This document shows, in pieces, positions 25,360-35,921 of a stretch of DNA of 64,000 bases (position 1 is its first letter; every line of letters starts with the position of its first letter). The DNA comes from Anarhynchus alexandrinus. Taxonomy: Eukaryota; Chordata; Aves; Charadriiformes; Charadriidae. Under the pieces are notes generated by a model. The model saw only the letters and a program-made list of their open reading frames with translations, searched no databases and was not told the origin of the DNA. Both the position numbers and the translations under genes were made by a program. The DNA lies in NCBI GenBank assembly GCA_008711295.1, contig VUYV01000089.1, forward strand, positions 1,769,213-1,833,212, given 5' to 3'.

Positions 25360-26198
25360 AAACACCCTGCAGGAAAACCTGGATAGGTTGGAAGACTGGG
25401 CTAACAAAGACCTTATAAAGTTCAACAAGGACAAAAATAAGGTCTTGCACCTAGGAAAACATAATCCAGGAGTGCAGCACAGACTGGGATCTACCCAGCT
25501 GGGGAGCAGCTCTGTGGAAAGGGACCAGGGGGTCCTGGTGGACAACATGCTCAGTATAAGCAAACAGTGTGCTGCAGCGGCAAAGCAAGCCAACAGGGTG
25601 CTGGGTTGCATCAAGGGCATCACCAGCAGAGATAAAGAAGTCATTATCCCACTCAGTGCTTGTCAGACAACACTTGGAGTACTGTGTTCAGTTTTGGTCC
25701 CTGCTGCTCAAAAAGAGATGTGGACAGGCTGGAGAGGGTCCAAAGAAAGGTCACAAAGATGATCAAAGGACTGGGAAGCCTGCCACATAAGGAAAGGCTG
25801 AGAGAATTAGGTTTGTTCAGCCTTGAGAAAAGAAGACCTTATGACCATGTTCCAATATTCAAAGGNATGACCATGTTCCAGTATTCAAAGGGTGGCTACA
25901 AAGAAGATGGAGACTCCCTTTTTACAAGGAGTCACATGGAAAAGACGAGGGGTGATGGGTACAAAATACTTTTGTGGAGATTCCAATTGGACACAAGAGG
26001 AAAATTTTTCATAATGAGAACAATCAGCCATTGGAATAATCTCCCCAGGGAAGTGGTGGATTCCCCATCATTGCACACTTTTAAGATTCAGCTGGACAGG
26101 GTGCTGGGCCATCTTGTCTAGGCCATGCTTTTGCCAGGAAGGTTGGACCAGATGATCCTTGAGGTCCTTTCCAACCTGGTATTCTATGATTCTATGAT
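25360..26198 (+). mobile_element. CR1 LINE copy B, nested inside copy A
   Basis: This is a 5'-truncated CR1 in the same orientation as its host. It starts at the ENLDRLEDW block (25371-25400), continues through FNK and VLHLGKHN, LGSS...LVDN.LS and QANRVLGCIKGI. A frameshift near 25650 breaks the [11 protein letters not shown] block. The [26 protein letters not shown] and GYKEDG blocks follow. The HWNNLPREVVDSPS.H.FK block closes ORF2, with the stop at about 26119. A short 3' UTR ends in the avian CR1 terminal repeat ATTCTATGATTCTATGATT at 26181-26198. A single N lies at 25866. Premature frameshifts make it non-functional. No target-site duplication is apparent, which is normal for CR1. Confidence 0.9.
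25841..25892. repeat. 25-bp direct duplication flanking an assembly N
   Basis: ATGACCATGTTCC.ATATTCAAAGG-type sequence at 25841-25865 is repeated at 25867-25891 with one base difference, with N at 25866 between. CR1 elements carry this block once. The arrangement is what results when two contig ends that actually overlap are joined with a one-base gap. Confidence 0.85.
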
Positions 26199-26763
26199 TT
26201 TATCATTCTGGCCCTCTACTCCACTCTGGTGAGATCCCACATGGAGTACTGCATCCAGCTCTGGAGCCCTCAGCACAGGAAACACGTGGATCTGGCCGAG
26301 AGGGTCCAGAGGAGGGCCACAAAAATAATCAGCAAGATGGAACACATCTCCTATGAGGACAGGCTGAGAGAGTTGGGGTTGTTCAGCCTGCAGAAGAGAA
26401 GGCTCTGGGGAGACCTTATTGTGGCCTTTCAGTACTTAAAGAGGGCTTATAAGAAAGATGGGGACAAACATTTTAGCAAGGCCTGTTGCAATAGGGCAAG
26501 GAGTAATGGTTTTAACCTAAAAAAGGGAGGATGTAGATTAGATATAATGAAGAAATTCTTTACTGTGAGGGTGGTGAAACACTAGAACAGGTTGCCCAAA
26601 TGTTAAATGGTAGATGCCCCACCCCAGGGAACATTAAAAGTCAGGTTGGACGGGGCTGCAAGGAACCTGATCGAGTTGAAGGTGTTCCTGCTCATTGCAG
26701 GGGGGTTGGACTAGATGATCTTTGAAGGTCCTTTCCAACCCAAACTATTCTATGATTCTATGA
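26199..26763 (+). mobile_element. CR1 LINE copy A, right half, with 3' end
   Basis: The frame resumes at VI.LALYS.LVR (26203-26235), exactly where copy A was broken at 25359. It runs open for 118 codons from the ATG at 26229. Blocks are [47 protein letters not shown], and FFTVRVV just before a stop at 26583. The stop falls in a place where CR1 normally continues with N-R-L-P, so it is a degenerative mutation. The 3' UTR carries GGTTGGACTAGATGATC and CTTTCCAACC and ends with ATTCTATGATTCTATGA at 26747-26763. Divergence from the CR1 pattern is greater than in the CR1 at 35.9 kb. Confidence 0.88.
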
Positions 26764-29700
26764 ATTTTATGTTCTGTAGCATAAACATAGAAATATAGTA
26801 TTGGTCAAGGCTGTCTTCTAGGATTAAGGCTTTTCATCAATGTATGTAATTGTTCAGAATTGTTCTTGTTAATTTTTCAGTTTTTTCTTTAGATATTAGC
26901 AACACACACACAAAAAAAATATTGATAAAAGAAAACACCAAAAATTGTTTTGAGGTGAACAAAATATTTCACTGGATATACACTTCTACTTTCACACACT
27001 TGCTGTAGAAAGGAACAAAATGTTTCAGCAATGGAATAGCTTCCAATTTTTATGAGTTCAGTCTTAGACTACTGTTATTTTATATCTCTATTATGTTTGG
27101 CCTTTTGAGTGTTCAGCATCTGGTATATCTTGAAACTACATTCGCTGCATGTAACTGAATTAATTGGATCATGAAACTAATCATTCATAGAGGTCTATTT
27201 GCTAGATTAGACTCCTAGTTAGATTAGTTTGGTTTCAGGTATTTTAAAAAGGTTAACCTTGAGTTACATTGATGTGGTCAGTGGCGAGCCCTACAAATGA
27301 TGAAGTCTGTAAAGCAAATTTTGCTTGCCCCTCAATCTGTAACCAGTAAGACTTTATATTCAAAGATTGCTCTATAAAACAATAAAATCTTCAAAGATTT
27401 TTGATGGCTAGAATTGGAAAAAGATTTTACATGATGGAATATTTACGCATTCAAGTGATCCCTTCAAGGCTGTTTTATCCAATTTCCCTAGGAATTTGAA
27501 ATACTTTTGATTATGTGTATATAAAGCGATCATCAGTAATTCCACTTTTTAATAATAGAGTTCTAAATAGTTTAACATGCTGTCATAATTTACATTCCAC
27601 ATATTTTTAATATTAAATGTTGGGGAGGTTTTTGTATGTTTACATCCAAGTAATATTACCAAGAAAACCTGTTACAGGTGTGTGAAAAATAAGACAAATC
27701 TAACGGAAGTTCATTTCAGTACTGAAGAGCAATTCTGGGTGGCTAATAATAATTGTAATGATTTCGGTTCAAAAGGACAACTTCACAACTATTTTGCCAC
27801 ATTTTTTATTCTGCAAGTATGTGTTTAATTTCCAAGTGCAAGATGCAGAAAGAAGACCTTTTGTCCTCCACAAACAGAACAGTATTTTCCAGGAGCACTT
27901 CAACTGAATTTGTACCATATCGTTACCATTCCTCTACAAAAAGTCCCTTGAGAGAAAATAAAAATCAAGGGCAGGCAGGGATGGTAAACCTTTTTTTTTT
28001 GGGGGGGCGGGGGGGGAGGAGGGGAAGACTTTTCTGAAGAATGGAGGAGATAATAAGTCATAAATTAAACAACAAACAAAAACCATCTGTATATGTGTAT
28101 GTAAGAGCAAAATGTGAGAGTTGGTAAAGAAGTGACAAACCATTTTCGCATTCTTAGTTTGAAGAATGGAAATGCAATTTTGGGGATACTTGTAATGAAA
28201 GATAGGGAAATAAGAATTAGATGAAAAAAATATGTGAAGTATTATATCTAAATATAACAACTCTTGGTGTTCAATTATAAGGAAAAAATACTGATGGGAT
28301 ATTAAAATTAGCTTCATAACCATAACATTATTTTGGCCATAAATTGAGTGACTGTTGACATGCATACTGATAGTGGTCAGTACTTACTGTCATTCATTCT
28401 TATGTGCAAATATTCTCTTCACATAGTTTAGGGGATTTGTGGCATTGCTGGTTTGTTCGCTTGCTTGTTTTTGGTGTGGCTGCTTTTGCACATTTTTTTT
28501 TTTTTACGACATCTTCCCATCGTTTTAGGCTGTTACCTAAACTGATCCATAAAAAGCAAAACAGAAGCCTTACAAAGCTACTGCTGCCAAGATGGGACCT
28601 AGTGTAAATTGAAACAAACAAACAAAAAAATCAGAAGCAGAGGCTTCTGGAGAGGCCTTAGAAATTGGCAGAGAGATGTGACTTGCTGCTGAAGCGGCTG
28701 CTGAATACAAAAAAAAAAGCCCCCCAAAACCCAGGTAAGGCCAGAGGAAGAGAGAACCAAGTACACGAGGGAGCTCATATGAACCAATTTTTTAATCCTC
28801 TTAAATACTACAGTATAACTCATATCAGGGTAAAGTACAAACTCATTTGTAACAACACTAGAAAGGTTTGACTTTGAGACTAACAATGTGATTTTTTGTT
28901 AATGGATTCGGAAACTGAAGTTAGTAGCTGGGAGATGCAATTATTTTTCTGAAACAATTTGAGTTAGTTAAATATAGTTGGTGACAACAGGGAGATAATG
29001 TTTAAGTTGCAAGACTAGAATACAATAATTCTTGTGTATCCAAAGCATTACCTGGTGAAAAGCAAGAATGATAAACATTTACTATTTGTTTAATGGAATA
29101 AGGACATAAACAAATAACTATTTTAAATGACCCATGTATAACTTGTTACTTAGGAAATGAATAAAGGAAACTAATGAGCAAAAAAATTAAAAAGAGCATA
29201 AATAAATAAATATGAAGCTTTTTTCCAAAATAAAACAACTTATAAATACAATCTCCCATTTGGGTAGGTGATTAATCCACACTTGTCAAGTCCGCCCCAG
29301 AGTTCCAATCTTGCTAAGTTTGATAATGATGTTGTGAAATGACTTAGAGCTCAAATTGACAAACAAGTGTTACTGCTCTAAGTGGCTTTGTGACTTTCTT
29401 AGACAGTTTGCAAAATAGCTGCAAAATAAAAAATTTGGTTATGTTATTGCTTCTAACTGTAACTTTTCAGAGATTATTTTTGTAGCTGTGATTGACTTCA
29501 GCAGAGCAGCAGCTTCAGTTCATTCACTGATTTCAGTTGAGCTGTTGACTTTTTAGTTATGTCCTGGGATAAAATGGCATACTAAACACATACCATCTTT
29601 TCTCAAGGGAATAATATTAATATTTTGCAATTCTGCTGCAGCCCCTTTGTCTTTTAATTTTAGCCTTGCTTTGCAAGTAAAATATATGTGGATTTGTATG

Positions 29701-31603
29701 CACATCTGTGTTAAGACTAGAGATTTCTCCTTGACTTTTGTGTTTTTTCTGTTATGTCAAAACTCAATGCCTTAGATCTTCTTGGACATTTTTTTCTGTT
29801 AAACCATGGCATGAGAAGAGAAAAAACAAAGCATATGTTCAGGATTAACTCCCTCTGAGGACCAAATTTCTAATTTCTGACAATGTCTGTTTCTTTATCT
29901 ATATATTTTTCTAGTTAGACTTACAACCATTTCTTCCAAGCTCGAACTCCATTATCTTCAGTACCAGAGCTGTAAATATAACAAATATAAAAAGGTTCTG
30001 TTCCTTGCAATAACTGAAGTAGTTCATTTTTTCTGAGTGACCATGCTTTGACAAACCTCCACAAAATATAAAAAAAGAATAAAAAACCCTTTTCTACAAT
30101 AGAAATGGGAATGCTTGAATTTTTATTTTTTTTTCTGTTATGTAAAAAACCTTCAAGAGGGGTTTTGGTAGTGCTGGGGAAAAAAAAAATCTGGAGATGA
30201 TAACAGATGGAAAGTTTTTTCCAGTTTTAGACTTTCACTTAAATTTCTAAACAAGGGGAACTTATTGAGTTATTACACTTGACTTTATTCTAATATTTTT
30301 AAACAAATGAAACTTAAATGTTTTTGTGTAAATTTAGTTGCTTTGAATGACCCAGAAAAATCACTTTTACATCACAACCCCTGCAAAATCAATAACATTT
30401 ATGGATACCTTGAGAATCATTCATCAAAAAAATTACATTTTTACACAGTACATGAAAAATATGCATAGGATTGCTCCCATTAAATTATGATGGACTACTC
30501 TATAAAAGCATAATAAATTAGAGGTTTTCATTTTATTTAGTTGTGACATTAATATGTTTGACCTTACTCCAGTCAGTCACCATTAGATATATTTTTAGGA
30601 TAATAGTAGTATTTTTTAAGGTAGCGGTGTATATTCTAGTATTTTAGATACAGGACCATGTTCTTCATTTTCTTTAACAGCTGCATGAAGACATCTCACA
30701 CATTTACTGCATAGGATTAGTATCTTTAGCAAGGAATCTTATTAAATAATAAAACTGTCCTTTTAGTATAATATGGATTTTCCCCTGTGCCATTTACAAA
30801 TTCAGGAAAATAATTCCTGATTCTAAAAACTCTTAAGATGGTATGGACTAACTTTACTACAAAACAAAAATGTTGTTAGCACAGGTTCATTAATGTAACT
30901 TATACCAGTTCAAAACACAGTAACAATTTTGAAAATCTTATTTTCCATGACCAAGGTTTTTGCAAAAAAATGTTATGTTTAATAATCTTGTACTTCAGGT
31001 AGCCTGCTTTCTGTTTTCAGGGAGCAGAAAAGAATAATCCAAGTTAAGAGAAAAAATAACTTGGCTGATGTACTTTTATATCCTTCTTAACAGAAATTGA
31101 CCGCACCTGGACAGAAGAGGTAGAGCAGATTGCGCTCCTATTTTTATTGTTACTTAAAAAAAAAAGAAAAATCAAGTTGGTGATCCTTATTCTACTGCTG
31201 ATAGAATTTGAAGGTGAGGTTTAAGTCAGGTGTAAATTGCCTCTGTCTAGAGAGTACCTTGGGTTGATTTATTTTTCTTCCTCTGTAGCACACAGAGATG
31301 TCTGTTCTGTCTGCTATTTGGACAACAGGGCTTAACAAAGTAGAAGAAAAAATGTTGCAGGAACAGGAAAAAAAAAATCTTGTTATTTTCTATTCTTTTC
31401 ATAGGTTACATCAATTTATAGGGTTTTGATCTTTCCTATGGTACTTTGTTTTTTTCCATAAGGTATTCAAAAAGATAGTTTTGCTTCATGTGGTGGATGG
31501 AGTAGGCAATGGGGTAGAAACTTTTCCCAACTGGACCTCATTTGAGTTGTTGGAGATGCTGAGGGTCTATATTTGATTGCTCAAGGTTACTAAATCTGGA
31601 CCA
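26764..31603. other. AT-rich unique sequence, no gene seen
   Basis: Nearly 5 kb without recognised genes or repeats apart from the G-rich run at 28001. The 143-codon antisense frame at 27934-28365 and overlapping frames at 28400-28886 have low-complexity K/N/F/L-rich translations and no domain. The segment 29280-29560 is visually less AT-rich and less repetitive than its flanks and might be a conserved non-coding element. That is only an impression. Confidence 0.45.
28001..28024 (+). other. Potential G-quadruplex run next to T10
   Basis: G7-C-G8-A-GG-A-GGGG at 28001-28024 directly follows T10 (27991-28000). It contains enough G tracts of three or more for an intramolecular four-stranded fold on the plus strand. 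It could also be a mutable site with uncertain length. Confidence 0.6.
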
Positions 31604-31984
31604 GAGCTTTTTGTCAGCCTGGAGAAGAGAAGGCTTGGGGGTACTTAGTTTGCAGCCTTTCCCTATCTAACAGATGGATAGAGGAAACAGTGTCAGTCTT
31701 TTCTCAGAAGTGAACAGTGAGAAGCTATAATGCAACAGTCACAAGTGGTTGCAAGCCCAAAGGTAACAAAATCCTGTAACAAGCATCATTATGCACTAGA
31801 ATGGACTGTTTGGAGATGTTGGGTAATATCTATTCTTGGAGTTTTCAGAACTTAAGTGGACATAGTCCTGAGCAAGACCACATAACTTCTGGTTAGCCTA
31901 ACTGGAATTTAGGCTTTGAGCAGAAAGATGGATGAGGTGACTTCCAAAAATCCCATCCAAAAGAAATTATTCTTTGAATCTATG
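31604..31984 (+). mobile_element. Decayed CR1 LINE 3' fragment
   Basis: Starts with the CAGCCTGGAGAAGAGAAGG block (FSLEKRR) at 31616-31633. The later order follows CR1: a GGATAGAGG.AACAGTGTCAGTCTTTTCTC segment (DG..FS), a V.FF-like region, GGAGTTTTCAGAACTTAAGTGGACATAGTCCTGAGCA (the EVFKT.LD..L block, 31838-31876), then GATGAGGTGACTTCC and an eroded TTTGAATCTATG tail. Frames are destroyed. It is a short, old, 5'-truncated copy. Confidence 0.75.
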
Positions 31985-32630
31985 TAAAGAAATATTTAGT
32001 GGGATACACAGACTCTGCTAGAGGTTTGTTTAATTATTTGTTTCTTTTCTACGAATAATGTACTACTGCGAAATGTATTGCCTGCCCGTAACGTTCAAAC
32101 TGATTTCTTTTTGTTATGGTCTCACAAGATTACATGCATAGTTCTAATGAAAATGGATTCACTCTGAAATGTCTGGTTCAGTTAATTACCTCTTTATTAG
32201 GGTTCTGATTAATAGTTACGGTCACAGTATGTTAGTAACTAAGTGCAAAAATGTTGTCACATAGGTTGTGCTGCTTTTGTTGTGACCACTGCAGCTAACA
32301 TTCATTGACTAGTATTCATGTTTGCATTCCAGCAGCAGGGCGAGCAATTTGATCTGCATTCAGATCACAAAATCAATTTTGTTCCAAGCCATGTGGAAGG
32401 CATCCATTGATGTTTCTTACATAGGTGCTTGTTCCATTACAGACAGTGTGTGTAATTTCAAATGCATATATTTTTGTATTGGTGTCTGATGCTATTTTCT
32501 GCAAGTATTCATTTATAACAAGCTTCCAATGGCAGCAGCAAGTATGAGCTCAGTCTATTAAATACCATATATTTTGAAATTTGTTTGACATCTTTCACTT
32601 GTACCTTCATCTAGAGTCTTATTTTAACTA
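31985..32630. other. AT-rich unique sequence before the hairpin
   Basis: No repeat or exon is recognised. Composition is ordinary for the window. Confidence 0.45.
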
Positions 32631-32715
32631 CTGCTGATAGCAAATGAAAAGAAGACCTCTCTAATCACATTTTATATGTGGTCAGAGGGGTCTTCTTTCT
32701 ATTTGTCATCAGCAG
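32631..32715. repeat. 85-bp near-perfect palindrome (39-bp arms, 7-base loop)
   Basis: The left arm 32631-32669 and right arm 32677-32715 are reverse complements over all 39 positions without a gap, with 7 mismatches. The loop is TTTTATA (32670-32676). All seven differences are transitions. If transcribed on the plus strand, four of them become G-U wobble pairs and three are A-C mismatches, leaving a 39-bp hairpin of pre-miRNA size. Pairing weakens outside the arms. Candidates are a miRNA-like or other hairpin RNA, a remnant of a palindromic MITE, or a decaying palindromic rearrangement. No family is recognised. Confidence 0.85.
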
Positions 32716-33135
32716 TGTTGGTCTCATGTATGAGCATTCTACCACTTAAAAGCATAGCCTGGAAGTGTGGTATTGAGGGAAATAAAAAAGGGATTCAGCA
32801 GCAGTGAGCTATAAATTAGCTTACTTAGTGAAGTTATTATCTTACGTGTCTTATGGCACTGGTTCATCAAAACATCCACCTATTGCCACCATTAGCTGAG
32901 AAATTTTATCCAATGCAAGTATTGCACCAGTTCTGTCCAGTTTTCACTAGGGTTTTATTTTGACAACTGGATTTAATTCTATCAACTGGTTAAAAACAAA
33001 AGAAGATGCAAGGAACCCTTATTTTATTATGATTTTCTATCTTTAAGATGCCACGACTATTTTCTGTTTTCAAAGTAGGAGAGAAACTAAAAACACTCAT
33101 TTTAAGATATAATTCATATACAGACAAATACAATG
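32716..33135. other. Unique sequence between hairpin and CR1
   Basis: No gene or repeat is recognised. The sequence is plain AT-rich DNA. Confidence 0.45.
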
Positions 33136-33637
33136 AATCATAGAATCATAGAATGGTTAAAGTTGGAAGGGATCTTAAAGATCATGTAGTTCCCACCCCT
33201 CTGCCATGGGCAGGGACACCTACCACTAGACCAGGTTGCTCAAAGCCTCATCCAGCCTGGCCTTGAACACCTCCAGGGATGGGGCAGCCACAACTTCCCT
33301 GGGCAACCTGTTCCAGTGCCTTACCACCTGTATAGTAAAGAATTTATTCCTAATATCTAATCTAAATCTACTCTCTTTCATTTTAAAAACACTACCCCTC
33401 ATCCTATCACTACACTCCCTTGTAAAGAATCCCTCCCCATCTTTCCTCTAGTCCCCCTTTAAGTACCGAAAAACTGTTATAAGGTCTCCCCGGAGCCTTC
33501 TCTCCTCCAGGCTGAAGAGCCCCAACTCTCTCAACCTGTCCTCATAGCAGAGGTGCTCCAGCCCCTCTGATCATCTTTGTGGCCCTCTTTTGGACTCACT
33601 CCAACAGGTCCATGTCCTTCTTATGTTGGGGGCTCCA
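33136..33637 (-). mobile_element. CR1 LINE 3' fragment, minus orientation
   Basis: The block starts with AATCATAGAATCATAGAATGG at 33136, the reverse complement of the avian CR1 terminal repeat. It then runs through CCACCCCTCTGCCATGGGCAGGGACACC, CCAGCCTGGCCTTGAACACCTCCAGGGATGGGG and GGCAACCTGTTCCAGTGCC. Farther on come GTCTCCCCGGAGCCTTCTCTCCTCCAGGCTGAAGAGCC and CTCTCTCAACCTGTCCTCATAG, and the element breaks off at about 33637 (GGGGGCTCCA). These are the reverse complements of the 3' UTR and the NRLP, GDL..EKRR and RLREL blocks. It is 5'-truncated. The subfamily differs from the one at 35.9 kb, since its 3' UTR is of the 'CTCTGCCATGGGCAGGGAC' type. Short open frames within it are not genes. Confidence 0.92.
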
Positions 33638-35082
33638 TTTTAAACCTCCTTTTTATACGCCCTCATAAAGGTATTTTGAATGTTATTCTACAGTTGGATT
33701 GTAAATTCAGTTATTTTGGGAGCATTTTGCATGGTATTTTTAGAAATAAGCTGCAAGCTTACATATATTTTTGCTTGTTTGTTTGCTGTTGTTTGGTTTG
33801 GCTTGATTTTTTTGATTTTTGGAAAATGTGACTTGTACTCGACAGGCAAAGAAAGTATTAAATGTTAGTATTTCATATGCCATTTTCCAGTTATCTAGCA
33901 TCAGCCTGTCAGGCGTAATCTTATTATCTCTGGGCTTTTGTCTGAACATTGTGCTTCATACTTTGCCAGTTAAGTTTGACTCAAATTTATTCTCTTCCTG
34001 TTCTCAGTCTTAAGTGAGCTACTGACAGAAAACTTCTCTGGTTATTTTCAAATGTCATGTTTTCATTAATGCTCTCTTGCCTTCTTCCAAGCAGGTTGAT
34101 AAGAATACATAGATCAGAAAGCCTTCTAGTATAACCTCCTAGTTCTCAAATCCCACAGTCTCATTCCTTTACATACTTTTGAATTACAGTGAAATAAAAA
34201 ATCCCACTGTATTAACTTACTCATTTTTTAAATTGGTATTAAAAGAGAATAGGTAACAGCCTACTCTTTAAATATTTTATGTGTATGCACTTTCCAGAAC
34301 CACTGAAGTGAAATGAATGGCATGTATGGCACCACACAAAACAGAAAACAGAGGAAAAGAGGTGTTGTAAGCACTTTTCTTTTCCTTTGTTGATTGTGAC
34401 TGGTCAGAGTTGTTTAAATTTATGCCCTTTATAAGCTTTTAAATAAACTTGGATAACATTCAATGTCAATTGTTTGTGAATTTTGCATCACAGATTTTGA
34501 TGGGAATATTCTTTCCCCATATCATCAGAATTTGCAGTTTGGCAATCTCAGAGAGTTTTCATTATCAGCCGAATGGCACACTTAGTCCAGTCACTCATTT
34601 CCAGCAGTGCCTGATGCCAGCCAGAGCTGGTTCAAAGCTTCTCAACAGAGTAGGTAAAACTCAGTTTTATGTTCAGTGGATTTTGTGAAGATAAGAGGAA
34701 AAAAGCTAAAAAGATGTTAGCTATAGTTTTGAAAGGCCAGAAGTTTGGGGTAGGTGTAACTTCATCTCTGAGCTGCACAGGTAGGGCTGTGGGGCTCAGT
34801 GGGGCATCCAGAAGCTGTAAGTAGGCTATACAACATTCTCTTCTCTAACTGAAATGTTAGCAGGTATTGAATCTTAACTTTGCTGAAGTACTGCTCTATT
34901 TTCAGTCTCTGCTGCCTTTGGGTTTGTTGTGGGACTGGACAGGGAGAGGAGGTAGGAGAAGAGAACAGTGACAGCAGCTGATTCTGGGAAGGACAACCTC
35001 CTTTCTGCAGTGGCAATGAGGCTCTCACTCTGAAAGGAGTCAAGGAAAGATTGAGATGAACTTTTTTGTAACTGTGTGGCTT
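33638..35082. other. Unique sequence, no gene seen
   Basis: No repeat family is recognised. Open frames of 60-93 codons on both strands lack domains or supporting context. A mildly GC-richer piece at about 34760-35040 has an antisense 93-codon frame of no recognisable family. Confidence 0.45.
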
Positions 35083-35240
35083 TTTTTATTCTTCTTTTTT
35101 TTTTTTTACCCCATTTCTATTTTAAATTATTTTCCTTTTTTTTTTCCTTTCTCTTTTGTTTCTTCACCATCATTTGTGTAGCTCTTCCAACCAGCTGATC
35201 AGCCATCCCTAAAACAAACTGGGCTAATCAGTCTTTTTTT
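35083..35240. repeat. T-rich/pyrimidine-rich low-complexity lead-in
   Basis: Several T runs separated by short C/A breaks (35083-35110, 35130-35165) precede the hexanucleotide tract. With it they make an extended pyrimidine-biased region. Confidence 0.7.
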
Positions 35241-35419
35241 CTCCTTCTCCTTCTCCTTCTCCTTCTCCTTCTCCTTCTCCTTCTCCTTCTCCTTCTCCTT
35301 CTCCTTCTCCTTCTCCTTCTCCTTCTCCTTCTCCTTCTCCTTCTCCTTCTCCTTCTCCTTCTCCTCCTCCTTCTCCTCCTTCTCCTTCTCCTTCTCCTTC
35401 TCCTTCTCCTTCTCCTTCT
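35241..35419. repeat. (CTCCTT)n hexanucleotide tract, ~180 bp
   Basis: About thirty tandem CTCCTT units stand in an unbroken pyrimidine strand. Minor unit shifts (CTCCTC) occur near 35362-35382 and perfect units follow. The opposite strand is pure purine (AAGGAG)n. Long homopurine-homopyrimidine tracts with mirror symmetry can form intramolecular triplexes and are length-variable. It lies about 500 bp upstream of the youngest CR1 in the window, probably by coincidence. Confidence 0.97.
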
Positions 35420-35921
35420 GAAGTCAGTGTTAGAAATTCACTTTCTCAGTAAACAGGGCAATTTTTTTTTGTCAAGACCTCTTCAGGTTTTTCTCTGAGT
35501 GGCTCACTGGTCAGCTGAGATAGTATTAAGGCTAGGAAACCAAACAACATGGACAACAACAGCGGAACAGATGTTAACTATTGATGTACTTATTTTAAAC
35601 TTACCTATTTCATTAAAGGAGTTTCATTAGGTGACTGCAACTGTGTATGTTTGTGTAAGAAATAAATTGTTATTTACACATGAGAATTTTGAATTCATCA
35701 TTCAAAGCAATTGGAGAGGAAAAGAAATATGTTGTGGAACCTTTTATTACTTCCTGGCAGTAGCTTAGTTGCACACGTGCACATGCAAACATGAAGATAC
35801 TTCAAAGGTTGCTACTTTCATGACCTTTTCTGGAGGTTAGACTGGAAGCTAATTAATTCTTAAGGAATGGTTCTCTGATCGTAGTTGAAGGTGAACTGGG
35901 GTTTTTTTGCACCTTTGACTT
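35420..35921. other. Unique sequence between microsatellite and CR1
   Basis: No gene, RNA or repeat is recognised. Confidence 0.45.

Noticed and set aside
35241..35419. Regular periodicity that might suggest a repeat array such as CRISPR.
   Set aside because: It is a six-base microsatellite with no spacers, in a eukaryotic genome.
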